A DNA stretch of 64,000 nucleotides from Massilia sp. NR 4-1 (GTDB taxonomy: Bacteria; Pseudomonadota; Gammaproteobacteria; Burkholderiales; Burkholderiaceae_D), in NCBI RefSeq assembly GCF_001191005.1, contig NZ_CP012201.1, positions 2,046,001 to 2,110,000 on the forward strand, given 5' to 3'. Below the pieces are notes generated by a model that was given only the letters and a program-made list of their open reading frames with translations, was not told the DNA's origin and made no database searches. The number at the start of each line of letters is the position of its first letter. The first letter of the stretch is position 1. Positions 25,701-34,062 of the stretch are shown here, one piece after another. The translations under genes and the position numbers were made by a program.

Positions 25701-27279
25701 CCTGGCCGACCTGATGGACGGCACCATCGGCGTGGAAAGCGTGGTGGGCCAGGGTTCCACCTTCCGCTTCATCTATCCGATGCAGCGCGCGCCGGACGTG
25801 CCGCTGCATCCGCTGCTGCCGCCCGCCCTGCAAGGCCTGCACGTGCTGCTGGTGGACGATAACGCCGCCTCGCGCGCCGCCCTGCAGCGCGCCGGCGAGG
25901 CTTTCGGCTGGACCGTGTGGAGCGCCGCCAGCGGCCAGGCCGCCTTGGCCCAGCTGCGCAAGGCGGCGCAGGCGCCGCGCGCCCTCGACCTGCTGCTGAT
26001 CGACAGCGCCATGCCCGAAATGGACGGCGTCACCGTGCTGATGCTGGCGCGCGCCGAGGCAGGTCTGCGCCTGCCCAAGGTGGTGGTGATGGCGCCGGAG
26101 CAAAGCAGCGAGGAACTGGCCCTGCTGGCCGAGGGCTTGCGGCTGGACGCCATCCTGTCCAAGCCGGCCACGCCGCACCGCATGCAGGTGGCGGCCCTGG
26201 CCGCCCTCAGCGGCGCGGCCGCCATTCCCGCGCCGCCGCCACCGCAGCCGCTCGCGGGCCGCCTGAGCGGCATGCGCGTGCTGCTGGTGGAGGATAACGA
26301 GATCAACCAGGAAATGGCGCAGTATATTTTGCTGCATGCCGGTGCACGCGTGGAAATCGCCGCCAACGGCAAGCTCGCCGTCGAGCTGCTGCAATCCGAT
26401 CCGGCACGCTGCGACGCCGTGCTGATGGACCTGCAAATGCCGGTCATGAACGGCTACGAAGCGACCATCGCCATCCGCGCCCTGGGCCTGGTGCAGCTGC
26501 CCATCATCGCCATGACCGCCAACACCCTGGAGGAAGACCGCAGCCGCGCCCTGGATGCCGGCATGGACGCCCACATCGGCAAGCCTATCGACGTGGATGA
26601 GCTGACCGCCACCCTGACCCGGCTGGCGCCCTTGTCCGCCGCCCGTCTGGGCGCGGCGACGGCGCAGCCGGCGGCCATCGCGGCCGACATTCCCGCCAGC
26701 CTGCCCGGCATCGATCTGGCTGCCGCGCTGAAACGCCTGGCCGGCAACTACCCGGCCTTTGTCGGCCTGTTGAAACGCTTCGAAAATTCCCAGGGCGATG
26801 CCGTGACCGAGGTGCGCGCCCTGCTGGCCCGCAGCGAGCGGCGCGCCGCCACCCAGGTGCTGCACCGTCTGCGCGGCGTGGCCGCCAACCTGGGCGCCTC
26901 CGACGTGGCGCGCCTGGCTTCGCTGGCCGAGTTGATGCTGGAGGAAGGCCGCGATGCCGAGCTCAATGCGCTGCTGATTTCCCTGAGCGATGCGATCGAT
27001 ATCGTCACCGGCGCCGCGCGCACCCTGCCCCTGCCCTTGCAGCAGGATGGCGAGTCGCCAGCGATGGACGCCGATCTGCCGCAGGCGCTGTCGGAACTGG
27101 TATCCTTACTGCAAAATAACAATCTGAAGGCGCTGAGCGAATTCAACGCCCTGCGCCCCGCTCTGGAGCGCCTGGGCGTGGACGATCTGCCCGCCGTAGC
27201 CAACGCCATCGACACGCTGGATTTCGCGCTCGCCGAAAGAAAGCTGCTGGAAATGCTGAAGCGGAAGGAGAACCAATGA
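22768..27279 (+). CDS. Hybrid sensor histidine kinase: Cache sensor, HAMP, three PAS, two REC, HPt
   Basis: A 1503-residue membrane phosphorelay kinase with a GTG start. In order: TM1 about 17-38; periplasmic Cache-like sensor to about 270; TM2 about 272-298; HAMP about 300-352; PAS domains about 372-490, 500-620 and 635-760; HisKA with H-box FLANMSHEIRTPMNAIIG; and HATPase with N-box NLMSNAVKFTERGE and G-boxes DTGIGI/GGTGLGLAI. Next come REC1 (VLLVDDNAAS, acceptor in LLLIDSAMPEMDG), REC2 (LLVEDNEINQEM, acceptor in VLMDLQMPVMNGYE), and HPt about 1320-1410 with the His in VLHRLRGVAANLGA. It overlaps the diguanylate cyclase gene by 4 bp, so that protein is the likely output partner. Confidence 0.92.
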   Translation: MSAETSEPLPSIRSQITLLVLACILPALVGLGLLVLHFYHLERSQVVGNAQRMARALAAAVDRDLQTGQSAARALASSPSLQNNDFTAFSSQAAHLLLPDFPGARILLSRADGRILADTGAPADAPELYANTNANRLHYLFAHGQPGLSNLAAARGQPPLFAIDVPVLRDGGTAFALSVVYRAERLKRLLEEQHLPDYVIVGLLDPKGVIMARNRDAERYVGQATSQELREKMLQASEGQMQTYTLEGTPVYASFSRAQHSGWTVAVGVPEDYLMQDLMQFITFISAGVLVLLIAGFALAWGVGGSIGRSVRALSGPARAMAAGEAYELPPLAFREADEVAGALRQMSEDILRYRQQMQTLVDERTAELQQSKALLENLYATAPVGLSFVDPALRIVMINDYMAAVNGAPVQAHLGHRFDELIEDPSLRAAVDKAYRQVLDSAQPIPFAELSGVTPSAPQRISHYMAGYFPVFDAQRELVGITGVLLDITASKQTEAELQRQRQLFSSVVENIPAMIFVKRASDLRYEMLNREGERLLCRSRTAFLGKTDSDVFPPEQARAFSEADRKVLASGQMMDLPDEQVSASGGEVRYVTTRKVALLDQNGEPTHLLGISLDITERKRADAALESTSLRLARSNAFIRTVTDNLPAMVAYWDAGLCCRFANRRFLETFHLTLDQCLGATMEQVLGPRLMELTREQVAAALQGVPQNFARELQRRNSPGQHVWINYLPDFDEEGVVRGFFVLASDVTELKQRELQLQELNQQLMHERDRAEAGSRAKSEFLANMSHEIRTPMNAIIGLARLLEESPLERRERSYVGKIQLATQALLAVVNDVLDFSKIEAGQLKLERARFNLDHILGSTSVLACNAAWDKGVEAVFDVASDVPMELVGDAMRLQQILLNLMSNAVKFTERGEIVLAIRKLSDDDSGITLEFLVRDTGIGIDPEHQLRMFEAFSQVDTSTSRKYGGTGLGLAICRRLADLMDGTIGVESVVGQGSTFRFIYPMQRAPDVPLHPLLPPALQGLHVLLVDDNAASRAALQRAGEAFGWTVWSAASGQAALAQLRKAAQAPRALDLLLIDSAMPEMDGVTVLMLARAEAGLRLPKVVVMAPEQSSEELALLAEGLRLDAILSKPATPHRMQVAALAALSGAAAIPAPPPPQPLAGRLSGMRVLLVEDNEINQEMAQYILLHAGARVEIAANGKLAVELLQSDPARCDAVLMDLQMPVMNGYEATIAIRALGLVQLPIIAMTANTLEEDRSRALDAGMDAHIGKPIDVDELTATLTRLAPLSAARLGAATAQPAAIAADIPASLPGIDLAAALKRLAGNYPAFVGLLKRFENSQGDAVTEVRALLARSERRAATQVLHRLRGVAANLGASDVARLASLAELMLEEGRDAELNALLISLSDAIDIVTGAARTLPLPLQQDGESPAMDADLPQALSELVSLLQNNNLKALSEFNALRPALERLGVDDLPAVANAIDTLDFALAERKLLEMLKRKENQ

Positions 27280-28196
27280 GCTGGACCGATCTGGCCAGGA
27301 ACGGGCGCATTCTGGTGGTGGACGACGCCATGGAAAACATCCAGATCCTGCATCACGCCCTGCGCGAGGAGCACGACGTGCTGTTCGCCCTGAGCGGCGA
27401 AAAGGCGCTGGAAATCGCCAACCAGCAGCAGCCCGACCTGATCCTGCTGGACGCGGTCATGCCCGGCATGGACGGCTACGAGGTATGCGCCGCCCTGCGC
27501 GCCTCGCCGCGCGCGCGCGACATTCCGGTGATCTTCGTCACCGCACTCACCCACCCCGAAGACGAAACGCGCGCCCTGGAAGCGGGCGCGGTGGATTTCA
27601 TCAGCAAGCCTTTCAATGTGGCCGTGGTGCGCGCCCGCGTGCGCACCCAGCTCACCGTCAAACGCCAGGCCGACGCCATGCGCGAGCTGACGCTGACCGA
27701 CGCCCTGACCGGCGTGGCCAACCGGCGCAGCTTCAACGAAGCTATCGACAGCGAATGGCGGCGCTGCATGCGCGCCCATGTTTCGTTGTCGGTGATCCTG
27801 ATGGATATCGACCATTTCAAGCTGTATAACGACGCCTATGGCCACCAGGCCGGCGACGCCTGCCTGCAGCAGGTCAGCGCCGCCATGAAACGCTGCGCCA
27901 TGCGCCCCTCCGACCTGCTGGCGCGCTACGGCGGCGAGGAATTCGTGCTGCTGCTGCCGCAGGAAGAGCAGGAAGGCGCAGAGAAAGTGGCGCGCCGCAT
28001 CCTGGACGAAGTCTCCGCGCTGCACATCGAGCACCGCGCTTCGTCGGTCAGCCACCATGTGACGGTCAGCATGGGCTCGGCCAGCATGAAGCCGGGGCCG
28101 GAATCCTCGCCCGAGCTGCTGATACGCTCGGCCGACACCCTGCTCTACCAGGCCAAGGCCAGTGGCCGCAACCGCTACCTGGCCTCCTCGTTCTGA
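27276..28196 (+). CDS. Response regulator diguanylate cyclase (REC-GGDEF)
   Basis: A 306-residue, two-domain protein that makes c-di-GMP. The REC domain (about 10-125) has ILVVDDAMENIQ and the phospho-acceptor in LILLDAVMPGMDGYEV, plus the conserved Lys in FISKPF. The GGDEF domain (about 140-300) has LTDALTGVANRR, the active site GGEEF and an inhibitory I-site RPSD five residues before it, so it is predicted to be active and product-inhibited. Its ATG overlaps the kinase stop (ATGA). The upstream HPt domain may phosphorylate it. A plausible downstream target is the MshE motor encoded in the same window. Confidence 0.93.
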   Translation: MSWTDLARNGRILVVDDAMENIQILHHALREEHDVLFALSGEKALEIANQQQPDLILLDAVMPGMDGYEVCAALRASPRARDIPVIFVTALTHPEDETRALEAGAVDFISKPFNVAVVRARVRTQLTVKRQADAMRELTLTDALTGVANRRSFNEAIDSEWRRCMRAHVSLSVILMDIDHFKLYNDAYGHQAGDACLQQVSAAMKRCAMRPSDLLARYGGEEFVLLLPQEEQEGAEKVARRILDEVSALHIEHRASSVSHHVTVSMGSASMKPGPESSPELLIRSADTLLYQAKASGRNRYLASSF

Positions 28197-28202
28197 CGCC
28201 TC

Positions 28203-28661
28203 TCAGGGATAGCGCCGCATCAGGAATTCCGCGACGCAGACCGGCTTGCCGCCCTCCACGGCTTCCATGCTCACGCCCCACTCCACTTGCGCGCCGCCGC
28301 CTTCCAGCGGCGCCACCGAAAGGATGCTGAAGCGGCCGCGCACCCGGCCGCCCGCCGTCAGCGGCGCCGGAAAGCGCACCTTGTTCAAGCCATAGTTCAG
28401 CCCCATGCTCACATCTGCCATGCGTATCGAAGACTGCAGCATGGCGGGCAGCAGGGCCAGGGTCAGGAAGCCGTGGGCCACGGTGGCGCCATAGGGCGAC
28501 TCGCGCGCCGCCCGTTCGGCATCGACATGAATCCACTGATGGTCGCCAGTGGCCTCGGCAAAGCGGTCGATGCGCTCCTGCGTCACCTCGATCCAGTCAG
28601 ACACCGCCACTTCCTGCCCGGCCAGGGCCTGCATTTCCGCCAGATTGGCAAACACCCGCAT
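28203..28661 (-). CDS. MaoC family (R)-hydratase
   Basis: A 152-residue hot-dog-fold protein of the MaoC/PhaJ type, hydrating trans-2-enoyl-CoA. The hydratase-2 signature is DRFAEATGDHQWIHVDAERAA at about residues 30-50, with Asp and His as the catalytic dyad, followed by PYGATVAHGFLTLALLP. It is the third gene of a leftward set, 3 bp after an acyl-CoA dehydrogenase. The set would take an acyl-CoA through dehydrogenation and hydration. It is convergent with the diguanylate cyclase gene. Confidence 0.88.
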   Translation of the reverse strand: MRVFANLAEMQALAGQEVAVSDWIEVTQERIDRFAEATGDHQWIHVDAERAARESPYGATVAHGFLTLALLPAMLQSSIRMADVSMGLNYGLNKVRFPAPLTAGGRVRGRFSILSVAPLEGGGAQVEWGVSMEAVEGGKPVCVAEFLMRRYP

Positions 28662-28664
28662 CGG

Positions 28665-29801
28665 CTACTCCCCCGCCGCCGGACGGAAGCCCGGCTGGGC
28701 GATAAAGCGCTCCAGATGATGGTCCGCATCGCCCAGCGTCAGCTCGATCATGCTCAGGCGCTTGAAGTGATGCGCCGCCGGCAGCTCGTCGGTCACGCCC
28801 ATGCCGCCATGCAGCTGCACCGCCTGCTGGCCGACGAAACGCGCCGCCTGGCCCACCCGCGCCTTGGCGGCGGAAACGATGCGGCGCCGCTCCTCCTCAT
28901 CGTCCGACGCCACTTTGACGGCCGCCAGCATGGCCATCGAGCGGGCCTGCTCCAGATGGATGAACATATCGGCCATGCGGTGCTGCAAAGCCTGGAACTT
29001 GCCGATCGGCGCGCCGAACTGCTGGCGCGTTTTCAGGTACTCCAGGGTGGCGGCGAAGATCGCATCCATGGCGCCCAGCGCCTCCGCGCACAGCAGGGTG
29101 GCGCCGTAATCGGTGGCCGCCTCCAGCACGGCCCAGGCCTCGCCCTCGCGCCCCAGCAGCTCGCCGGGCGCCTTGTCGAAGACGATGGTGGCGGCGCGCT
29201 GCCCGTCCAGGGTGCGGTAGCCGCTGATGCGCACGCCCGGCGCATCCGGCGCCACCACGAACAGCGAAATGCCGCGCCGGTCGCGCTGGCTGCCCCCGCT
29301 GCGCGCCGAGACGATCAGCGCGCCCGCTTCGGCGCCGTGGATCACCACCGTCTTGCTGCCGCTCAGGCGGTAGCCGCCATCCTCCTTGGCCGCCGTGACC
29401 GCGATATCGGCCAGGTCGTGGCGCGCCTGCTGCTCGCCCAAGGCGCAAGCCAGTTTCAGCGTGCCAGCCGCGACCTGCTCCAGGCGTTGCTGCTGGCCGC
29501 CGGCCAGCTTCAGGAACTGCGCGCCCAGCACGGTGGCGAAATACGGTTCCACCACCAGGCCGCGGCCCAGCTCCTGCATCACCACCAGCATATCCACCGC
29601 GCTGCCGTCGAAACCACCCTGCGGCTCCGGCACCGGCAAGGCCGTCATCCCCAGCTCCACCAGCCCCGCCCAGGCCTGCTCGGAGACGCCGGCCTGCGAG
29701 TGGACGATGCGGCGCCGCGCCTCGAAGCTGTAATCGCGTTCGGTCCAGCGCCGCAGCGCATCGGCGAACTGCTGCTGTTCTTCCTTCAGATTGAAGTCCA
29801 T
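28665..29801 (-). CDS. Acyl-CoA dehydrogenase, second subunit of adjacent pair
   Basis: A 378-residue acyl-CoA dehydrogenase family protein. It starts MDFNLKEEQQQFADALRRW and keeps the C-terminal QLHGGMGVTDELPAAHHFKRL block that binds FAD. The central FAD motif is weak: I see no E-P-x-x-G-S-D sequence, only ACALGEQQARHDL in its place, and no clear catalytic Glu. Neighbouring dehydrogenase genes often encode alpha2beta2 enzymes in which one subunit lacks the catalytic base, which fits this pair. It lies 10 bp downstream of the other dehydrogenase gene and 3 bp upstream of maoC, in one operon. Confidence 0.87.
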   Translation of the reverse strand: MDFNLKEEQQQFADALRRWTERDYSFEARRRIVHSQAGVSEQAWAGLVELGMTALPVPEPQGGFDGSAVDMLVVMQELGRGLVVEPYFATVLGAQFLKLAGGQQQRLEQVAAGTLKLACALGEQQARHDLADIAVTAAKEDGGYRLSGSKTVVIHGAEAGALIVSARSGGSQRDRRGISLFVVAPDAPGVRISGYRTLDGQRAATIVFDKAPGELLGREGEAWAVLEAATDYGATLLCAEALGAMDAIFAATLEYLKTRQQFGAPIGKFQALQHRMADMFIHLEQARSMAMLAAVKVASDDEEERRRIVSAAKARVGQAARFVGQQAVQLHGGMGVTDELPAAHHFKRLSMIELTLGDADHHLERFIAQPGFRPAAGE

Positions 29802-29811
29802 GCTGCCTCCC

Positions 29812-31002
29812 TCACAGGCCCAGAATCATCTGGGTGATGATGTTCTTCTGAATTTCGTTGGAGCCGCCGTAGATCGTGGTCTTGCGGGTATTGAAGTAGT
29901 AGCCCGCCAGCGGCGCGGCAGCGTCGTCGCCGCCCGCCGCATGGGGCGCCTCGCCGTCCAGGTAGGCCGGATCGAAAGGCAGCGCGGCGGGACCGGCCGC
30001 TTCCAGCATCAGCTCCGTCAGCATCTGCTGGATTTCCGAGCCGCGCACCTTCAGCAGCGAGGCCTGCGGACCGGGCGCCTGGTCTTCCTGTGCGATGGTG
30101 CGCAGCACCGTCACTTCCAGCGCCATCAGCTCGATCTCCAGATTGGCCACCTTGGCGGCGAACAGCGGATCTTCCAGCAGGGGCTTGCCGTGCTTGAGCT
30201 GGCGCATGGCCAGCTTCTTCAGCGCTGCCAGCTCGCGCTTGGAGACGCCGACCGCGGCAATGCCGGTGCGTTCATGGCCCAGCAGGTATTTGGCGTAGGT
30301 CCAGCCCTTGTTCTCCTTGCCCACCAGGTTCCGCACCGGCACCTTGACGTTGTCGAAGAAGACTTCGTTCACCTCATGCTCTTCGTCGAGCATGATGATG
30401 GGACGCACCGTGATGCCCGGCGTATGCATATCGATGAGCAGGAAAGAGATGCCTTCCTGCTTGCGCACCGTGGCATCGGTGCGCACCAGACAGAAGATCA
30501 TGTCGGCGTACTGGCCCAGTGTGGTCCAGGTCTTCTGCCCGTTGACGATGTAGTGGTCGCCCTCGCGCACGGCGGTGGTTTTCAGCGAAGCCAGGTCGGA
30601 GCCGGAACCCGGTTCGGAATAGCCCTGGCACCACCAGTCCTCGCAGCTCAGGATGCGCGGCAGATAGTAAGCCTTCTGCTCCGCGCTGCCGAACGCCATG
30701 ATCACCGGCGCCACCATATTCACCCCGAAAGGCAGGATGCGCGGCGTGCCGGCGCGGGCGCACTCGTCTTCCCAGATATGGCGCTGGGTGGCGTTCCATC
30801 CCGGCCCGCCATATTCGGTGGGCCAGGCCGGCGCGGCCCAGCCCTGGCGCGCTGCGATGCGGTGCCAGCGCACATAATCGTCTTTCGTCAGGCGCAGATG
30901 CCGGCGCACTTTGGCTTGCAGGTCGGGCGGCAGTTCAGCGTCGAGGAAGGCGCGCACCTGGTCGCGGAAAGCCTCATCCTCGGCGGAATAGTTCAAGTCC
31001 AT
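29812..31002 (-). CDS. Acyl-CoA dehydrogenase, first subunit of adjacent pair
   Basis: A 396-residue acyl-CoA dehydrogenase. It contains WCQGYSEPGSGSDLASLKT at about 128-146, GQKTWTTLGQYADMIFCLVRTD after it, and the C-terminal YGGSNEIQKNIITQMILGL. The start at 31002 is set by AAGGAGACAGC just upstream. The longer open frame reaching 31806 runs into the amidohydrolase gene and is an artefact. It is the first gene of the leftward operon and contains an Ala/Gly/Asp-rich insertion (GGDDAAAPL, about 355-370) before the terminal helix. Substrate is probably a medium, branched or ring-bearing acyl-CoA. That range is inferred from family, not sequence. Confidence 0.88.
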   Translation of the reverse strand: MDLNYSAEDEAFRDQVRAFLDAELPPDLQAKVRRHLRLTKDDYVRWHRIAARQGWAAPAWPTEYGGPGWNATQRHIWEDECARAGTPRILPFGVNMVAPVIMAFGSAEQKAYYLPRILSCEDWWCQGYSEPGSGSDLASLKTTAVREGDHYIVNGQKTWTTLGQYADMIFCLVRTDATVRKQEGISFLLIDMHTPGITVRPIIMLDEEHEVNEVFFDNVKVPVRNLVGKENKGWTYAKYLLGHERTGIAAVGVSKRELAALKKLAMRQLKHGKPLLEDPLFAAKVANLEIELMALEVTVLRTIAQEDQAPGPQASLLKVRGSEIQQMLTELMLEAAGPAALPFDPAYLDGEAPHAAGGDDAAAPLAGYYFNTRKTTIYGGSNEIQKNIITQMILGL

Positions 31003-31192
31003 GCTGTCTCCTTTTTTGTAGAGCCGGGCAAAAAAGCACGATCGTTCGAACAACCTTCCGGCCGATTGTACAGCACTTGCGCGCTCGCGGGGCGCGGGTG
31101 TCGCGTGGTGGCAAAGTGTGATGTTTTTGCGCGCCAGCCGGGCTATATTCATGAGCTGGTGCGCCGCGCCCGCGCCACCCCAAGGAGACAAT

Positions 31193-32881
31193 ATGCCCGC
31201 GCCCACGCCGCAGTTCAGCTCCCGCCGCCGCCATCTGCTGCGCCTGATGGCCGCCGGTGCCGCCCTGCCCTGGCTGCCCGCCTGCGGCCCGCTGCCGCTG
31301 CAGCAAGGCGCGCCCCCTCTATTGGAGGGCGATCTGCTGGTCGATGTGCACTGCCACGCCTTCAACGCCGCCGACCTGCCGGTGCGCGGCTTCATCCAGC
31401 ATGTGGCCCTGCATGACGACGAGGAGCAGGTCGTCTTCGCTACCATGGAGCGCTCCCTGCTTCCCTGGCTGGCCGCCCTGCTGATCGAGTTTATCGGCAG
31501 CGCCGCCAAGAGTGCGCGCGTGGAGCTGGAGGAAATCGATAGCGGCGCGGCCGGCGCAACGAAGGCCGCCAGCGGCCAGCGCATCGAGGATGAGCTGGTG
31601 CGCGCCCTGCTCGCCGTGTTCGGCATGCCCAGCCTTGGCCTGAAAAACCTGCGCCCCCAGGACCAGCCCGAAGACGAAGAAGGCCGCAAAGCGCTGCTGC
31701 GCGCCATCCGCGCCGAAACCGGCGGCGACAAAAGCCTGCCCGGCATCCTCAACGAGGACGAAGCCCGCGCCACCGCGCGCAGCCTGCTCAGTGGCCTGGG
31801 CGTCATCGCGCGCTATATCCGCTGGGGCGCCACGCTGCTGCTGGACCGGCGCGACATCGTGGCGCGCCTGCTGGGCCTCTACACGCCGCCCAATGCCAAA
31901 GCCCTGTTCACGCCGGCCCTGGTCGATCTCTCGCTCTGGCTGGACGACGAGCCGCAGTCCGACCTGGAAAGCCAGATCCGCGTGATGGAACGCATCCAGC
32001 GTCTGCAGACCACGGCCGCCTTGCACTGCTTCGTGCCGCTCGACCCGTGGCGCCAGCTGATCGACGTCAGCTCACGCCAGCGCCGCACGGCGCTGGACCT
32101 GGTGCGCTGGGCCATCGAAGAGATGGGCTTCGCCGGCGTCAAGCTGTACCCGCCGATGGGCTTCCTGCCCGCCGAGAATTCGCGCTTCAATCTGAGCTAT
32201 CCGGAACGGGCCAGCGAGAATCCGCTGTTTCCCCTTTACCTGGACCATGCGCTGGATCAGCTTTACCGCTACGCCGCCGCCGCCGGCGTCCCCATCATGG
32301 CGCATGCGGCCGACAGCAATGGCGCGGCCACCGGCTACTCCGTCCGCGCCGCGCCACGCTTCTGGCAGCCAGTGCTCAAGGCCTATCCCGGCCTGCGCCT
32401 GAATCTCGGCCATTTCGGCGGCTTCGAACATAGCCTGATGCAGCCGCCCGCCGAGGACTGGGAGGAAATGGTCGGTCAGTTGGGCGCCGCCTGGCCGGAC
32501 GATCGCGTGTTTGCCGATCTGAGTTATCTGTCCGAACTGCTACCGGGCCGCGACGCCGCCAAGGCCAGGCATGTGCGGCGCCAGATGGCCGGCTTCCTCG
32601 CCCGCCACGATCCACAACTGCGCCACCTGATGTACGGCAGCGACTGGGTCATGCTGGGCAAGGAAAAAGACCACGAGCGCTACACCGAAACCATCAGCAG
32701 GGAGCTCGCCGCCCTCGGCCTGGATACGGCGCGCAGCAAGCGTTTCCTGGCCGGCAATGCGCTGCGCTTCCTCGGCCTGCACCAGGGCCAGGCCGGCCGC
32801 CGGCGCCTGGAAGATTATTACCGCCGCCACCAGCTCGATGCGGGCTGGCTGCAACGGGTCGACCAGTACCGCGACAGCTGA
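31193..32881 (+). CDS. Exported amidohydrolase-family lipoprotein
   Basis: A 562-residue metal-dependent hydrolase of the amidohydrolase-2/TIM-barrel type. The N-terminus SSRRRHLLRLMAAGAALPWLPAC combines a twin-arginine-like motif with a lipobox ending at Cys31 or so. That suggests Tat export and membrane anchoring. The metal-binding HxH is in VDVHCHAFN at about 51-59. Later ligands are likely in GVKLYPPMGF, PIMAHAADSNG, LNLGHFGGFEH and the late Asp in LMYGSDWVML. Between about 125 and 230 there is an extra helical segment. The ATG at 31193 follows CAAGGAGACAAT. Natural substrate unknown. Confidence 0.82.
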   Translation: MPAPTPQFSSRRRHLLRLMAAGAALPWLPACGPLPLQQGAPPLLEGDLLVDVHCHAFNAADLPVRGFIQHVALHDDEEQVVFATMERSLLPWLAALLIEFIGSAAKSARVELEEIDSGAAGATKAASGQRIEDELVRALLAVFGMPSLGLKNLRPQDQPEDEEGRKALLRAIRAETGGDKSLPGILNEDEARATARSLLSGLGVIARYIRWGATLLLDRRDIVARLLGLYTPPNAKALFTPALVDLSLWLDDEPQSDLESQIRVMERIQRLQTTAALHCFVPLDPWRQLIDVSSRQRRTALDLVRWAIEEMGFAGVKLYPPMGFLPAENSRFNLSYPERASENPLFPLYLDHALDQLYRYAAAAGVPIMAHAADSNGAATGYSVRAAPRFWQPVLKAYPGLRLNLGHFGGFEHSLMQPPAEDWEEMVGQLGAAWPDDRVFADLSYLSELLPGRDAAKARHVRRQMAGFLARHDPQLRHLMYGSDWVMLGKEKDHERYTETISRELAALGLDTARSKRFLAGNALRFLGLHQGQAGRRRLEDYYRRHQLDAGWLQRVDQYRDS

Positions 32882-32887
32882 AGCACA

Positions 32888-32913
32888 GCCGGCAGCTCCC
32901 GCGGCCTGCTGGC
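32888..32913. terminator. Imperfect hairpin between convergent genes
   Basis: An 8-bp stem (GCCGGCAG with CTGCTGGC, one G-U pair) and a 10-base loop lie between the convergent stops of the amidohydrolase and the epimerase. There is no T-run, so termination is only suggested. Confidence 0.3.
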
Positions 32914-32921
32914 CCGCGCCG

Positions 32922-33911
32922 CTAGACAGGGTATGGTCCGTCCGCGAACACCTGGTCGTGATAGCCCTTGCTGCCGATGATCCGCGCCAGCGGGCTGCGG
33001 ATATCCGCGTCCAGCGGCAGCGCCGCCAAACCTTGCAGCAGGCCGGCGAAGTCATGGCGCGGCTGCCAGCCCAGTTCGTGCCGTGCCAGGCTGTTGTCGT
33101 ACACCCGGTCCAGTTGCGGGAACAGCGACCAGCCGCGCCGCGCATATTCGTCCGCCACGGCGGGCACACGGGCGCGCACCACGACGGCGGCATCCACACG
33201 CAAGTCCGCCACATCGGCACGCTGCAAAGGTGTGGTGGCGCTGACGACGTAGCGCCCGAAGCCGATGCCGCGCGCGCGTTCCAGCGCGCAGCGGTGGGCT
33301 TCCACGATATCCTCGATATCGCAGCGGCGGTTCAGGAATTCATTGACCTTGATATTCGCATCCGCATACCGTTCGCGTACGCCGCGCTCGTCGTCGGCCT
33401 CGGGGAAGAAGCGCGAAGTGCGCAGGATCACCACCAGCAGGCCGTGTTTGCGCGCGAACAGCTCGCACAGGTTCTCCGCCGCCAGCTTGCTCACGCCATA
33501 GATATTCTTCGGCACCGGCTGCAGCGTCTCATCCACCCAAACGGCCGGCTGGCCGGGCGCGGGCGACATGGCTGCGCCGAACACGCTGGTGCTGCTGGTC
33601 ATGACGAAGGCGCCCACCCGCGCCTCGCGCGCCGCCTCCAGCAGATTCAACGTGCCCTGCACATTGGTGGCGATGAAGTCGGAATACGTATGCGTGGCCA
33701 CATGCGGCTTATGCAGCGTCGCCGTATGCAGCACCGCATCCGCACCGCGCATGGCATCGCGCACGAAAGCCGCATCGGCGACCGAGCCTTGCCGCTGGGT
33801 GTAAGGCGAGGCCAGGATATCCAGCCCCACCACGTCGGCGCCCGCCTTACCCAGCACGCGCATCAGCGCCTCGCCCAGATGGCCCGCGCTTCCCGTTACC
33901 AGTATCTTCAT
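32922..33911 (-). CDS. NAD(P)-dependent epimerase/dehydratase (extended SDR)
   Basis: A 329-residue extended short-chain dehydrogenase with the Rossmann motif GSAGHLG at about 7-13, a Ser/Thr of the active site in VMTSSTSVFG, and the catalytic YxxxK in YGVSKLAAEN. The fold is that of UDP-sugar epimerases and related dehydratases. The ATG at 33911 is the obvious start of the Rossmann fold; the upstream extension adds non-conserved sequence. It is divergent from the valine operon and shares its 568-bp regulatory region. Substrate unknown. Confidence 0.87.
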   Translation of the reverse strand: MKILVTGSAGHLGEALMRVLGKAGADVVGLDILASPYTQRQGSVADAAFVRDAMRGADAVLHTATLHKPHVATHTYSDFIATNVQGTLNLLEAAREARVGAFVMTSSTSVFGAAMSPAPGQPAVWVDETLQPVPKNIYGVSKLAAENLCELFARKHGLLVVILRTSRFFPEADDERGVRERYADANIKVNEFLNRRCDIEDIVEAHRCALERARGIGFGRYVVSATTPLQRADVADLRVDAAVVVRARVPAVADEYARRGWSLFPQLDRVYDNSLARHELGWQPRHDFAGLLQGLAALPLDADIRSPLARIIGSKGYHDQVFADGPYPV

Positions 33912-34020
33912 ACAGCCGCCTCCTGTATCGACCAGATGCCCTGCAAGCTGACCTGCGCCTCCAGCTTGCAAATTTCATAAAACGGCAAGCATAAGCCAGA
34001 CGTCCGCCGCCATCAATGAA

Positions 34021-34053
34021 ATTTACGTTTACGTTAACGTAAATTGATGTTAT
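34021..34053 (+). promoter_or_regulatory. Palindromic operator and probable promoter of the valine operon
   Basis: The 16-bp sequence TTTACGTTAACGTAAA at 34028-34043 is a perfect palindrome. It is preceded by an overlapping half-copy (TTTACG at 34022). It stands just before the cobalamin riboswitch, where the transcript must begin. A possible -35 (TTTACG, 34022-34027) and -10 (TGTTAT, 34048-34053) would place it in an elongated spacer, the geometry used by MerR-family activators. ACGT-centred sites of this kind have been reported for LiuR, a MerR regulator of branched-chain amino acid catabolism. That link is from memory and unverified. Confidence 0.55.
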
Positions 34054-34062
34054 TTTTCCATG

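Noticed and set aside
22792..26865. A 1357-codon - strand open frame antisense to the hybrid kinase
   Set aside because: Same effect of high GC and third-position bias. The kinase domains on the + strand are beyond doubt.
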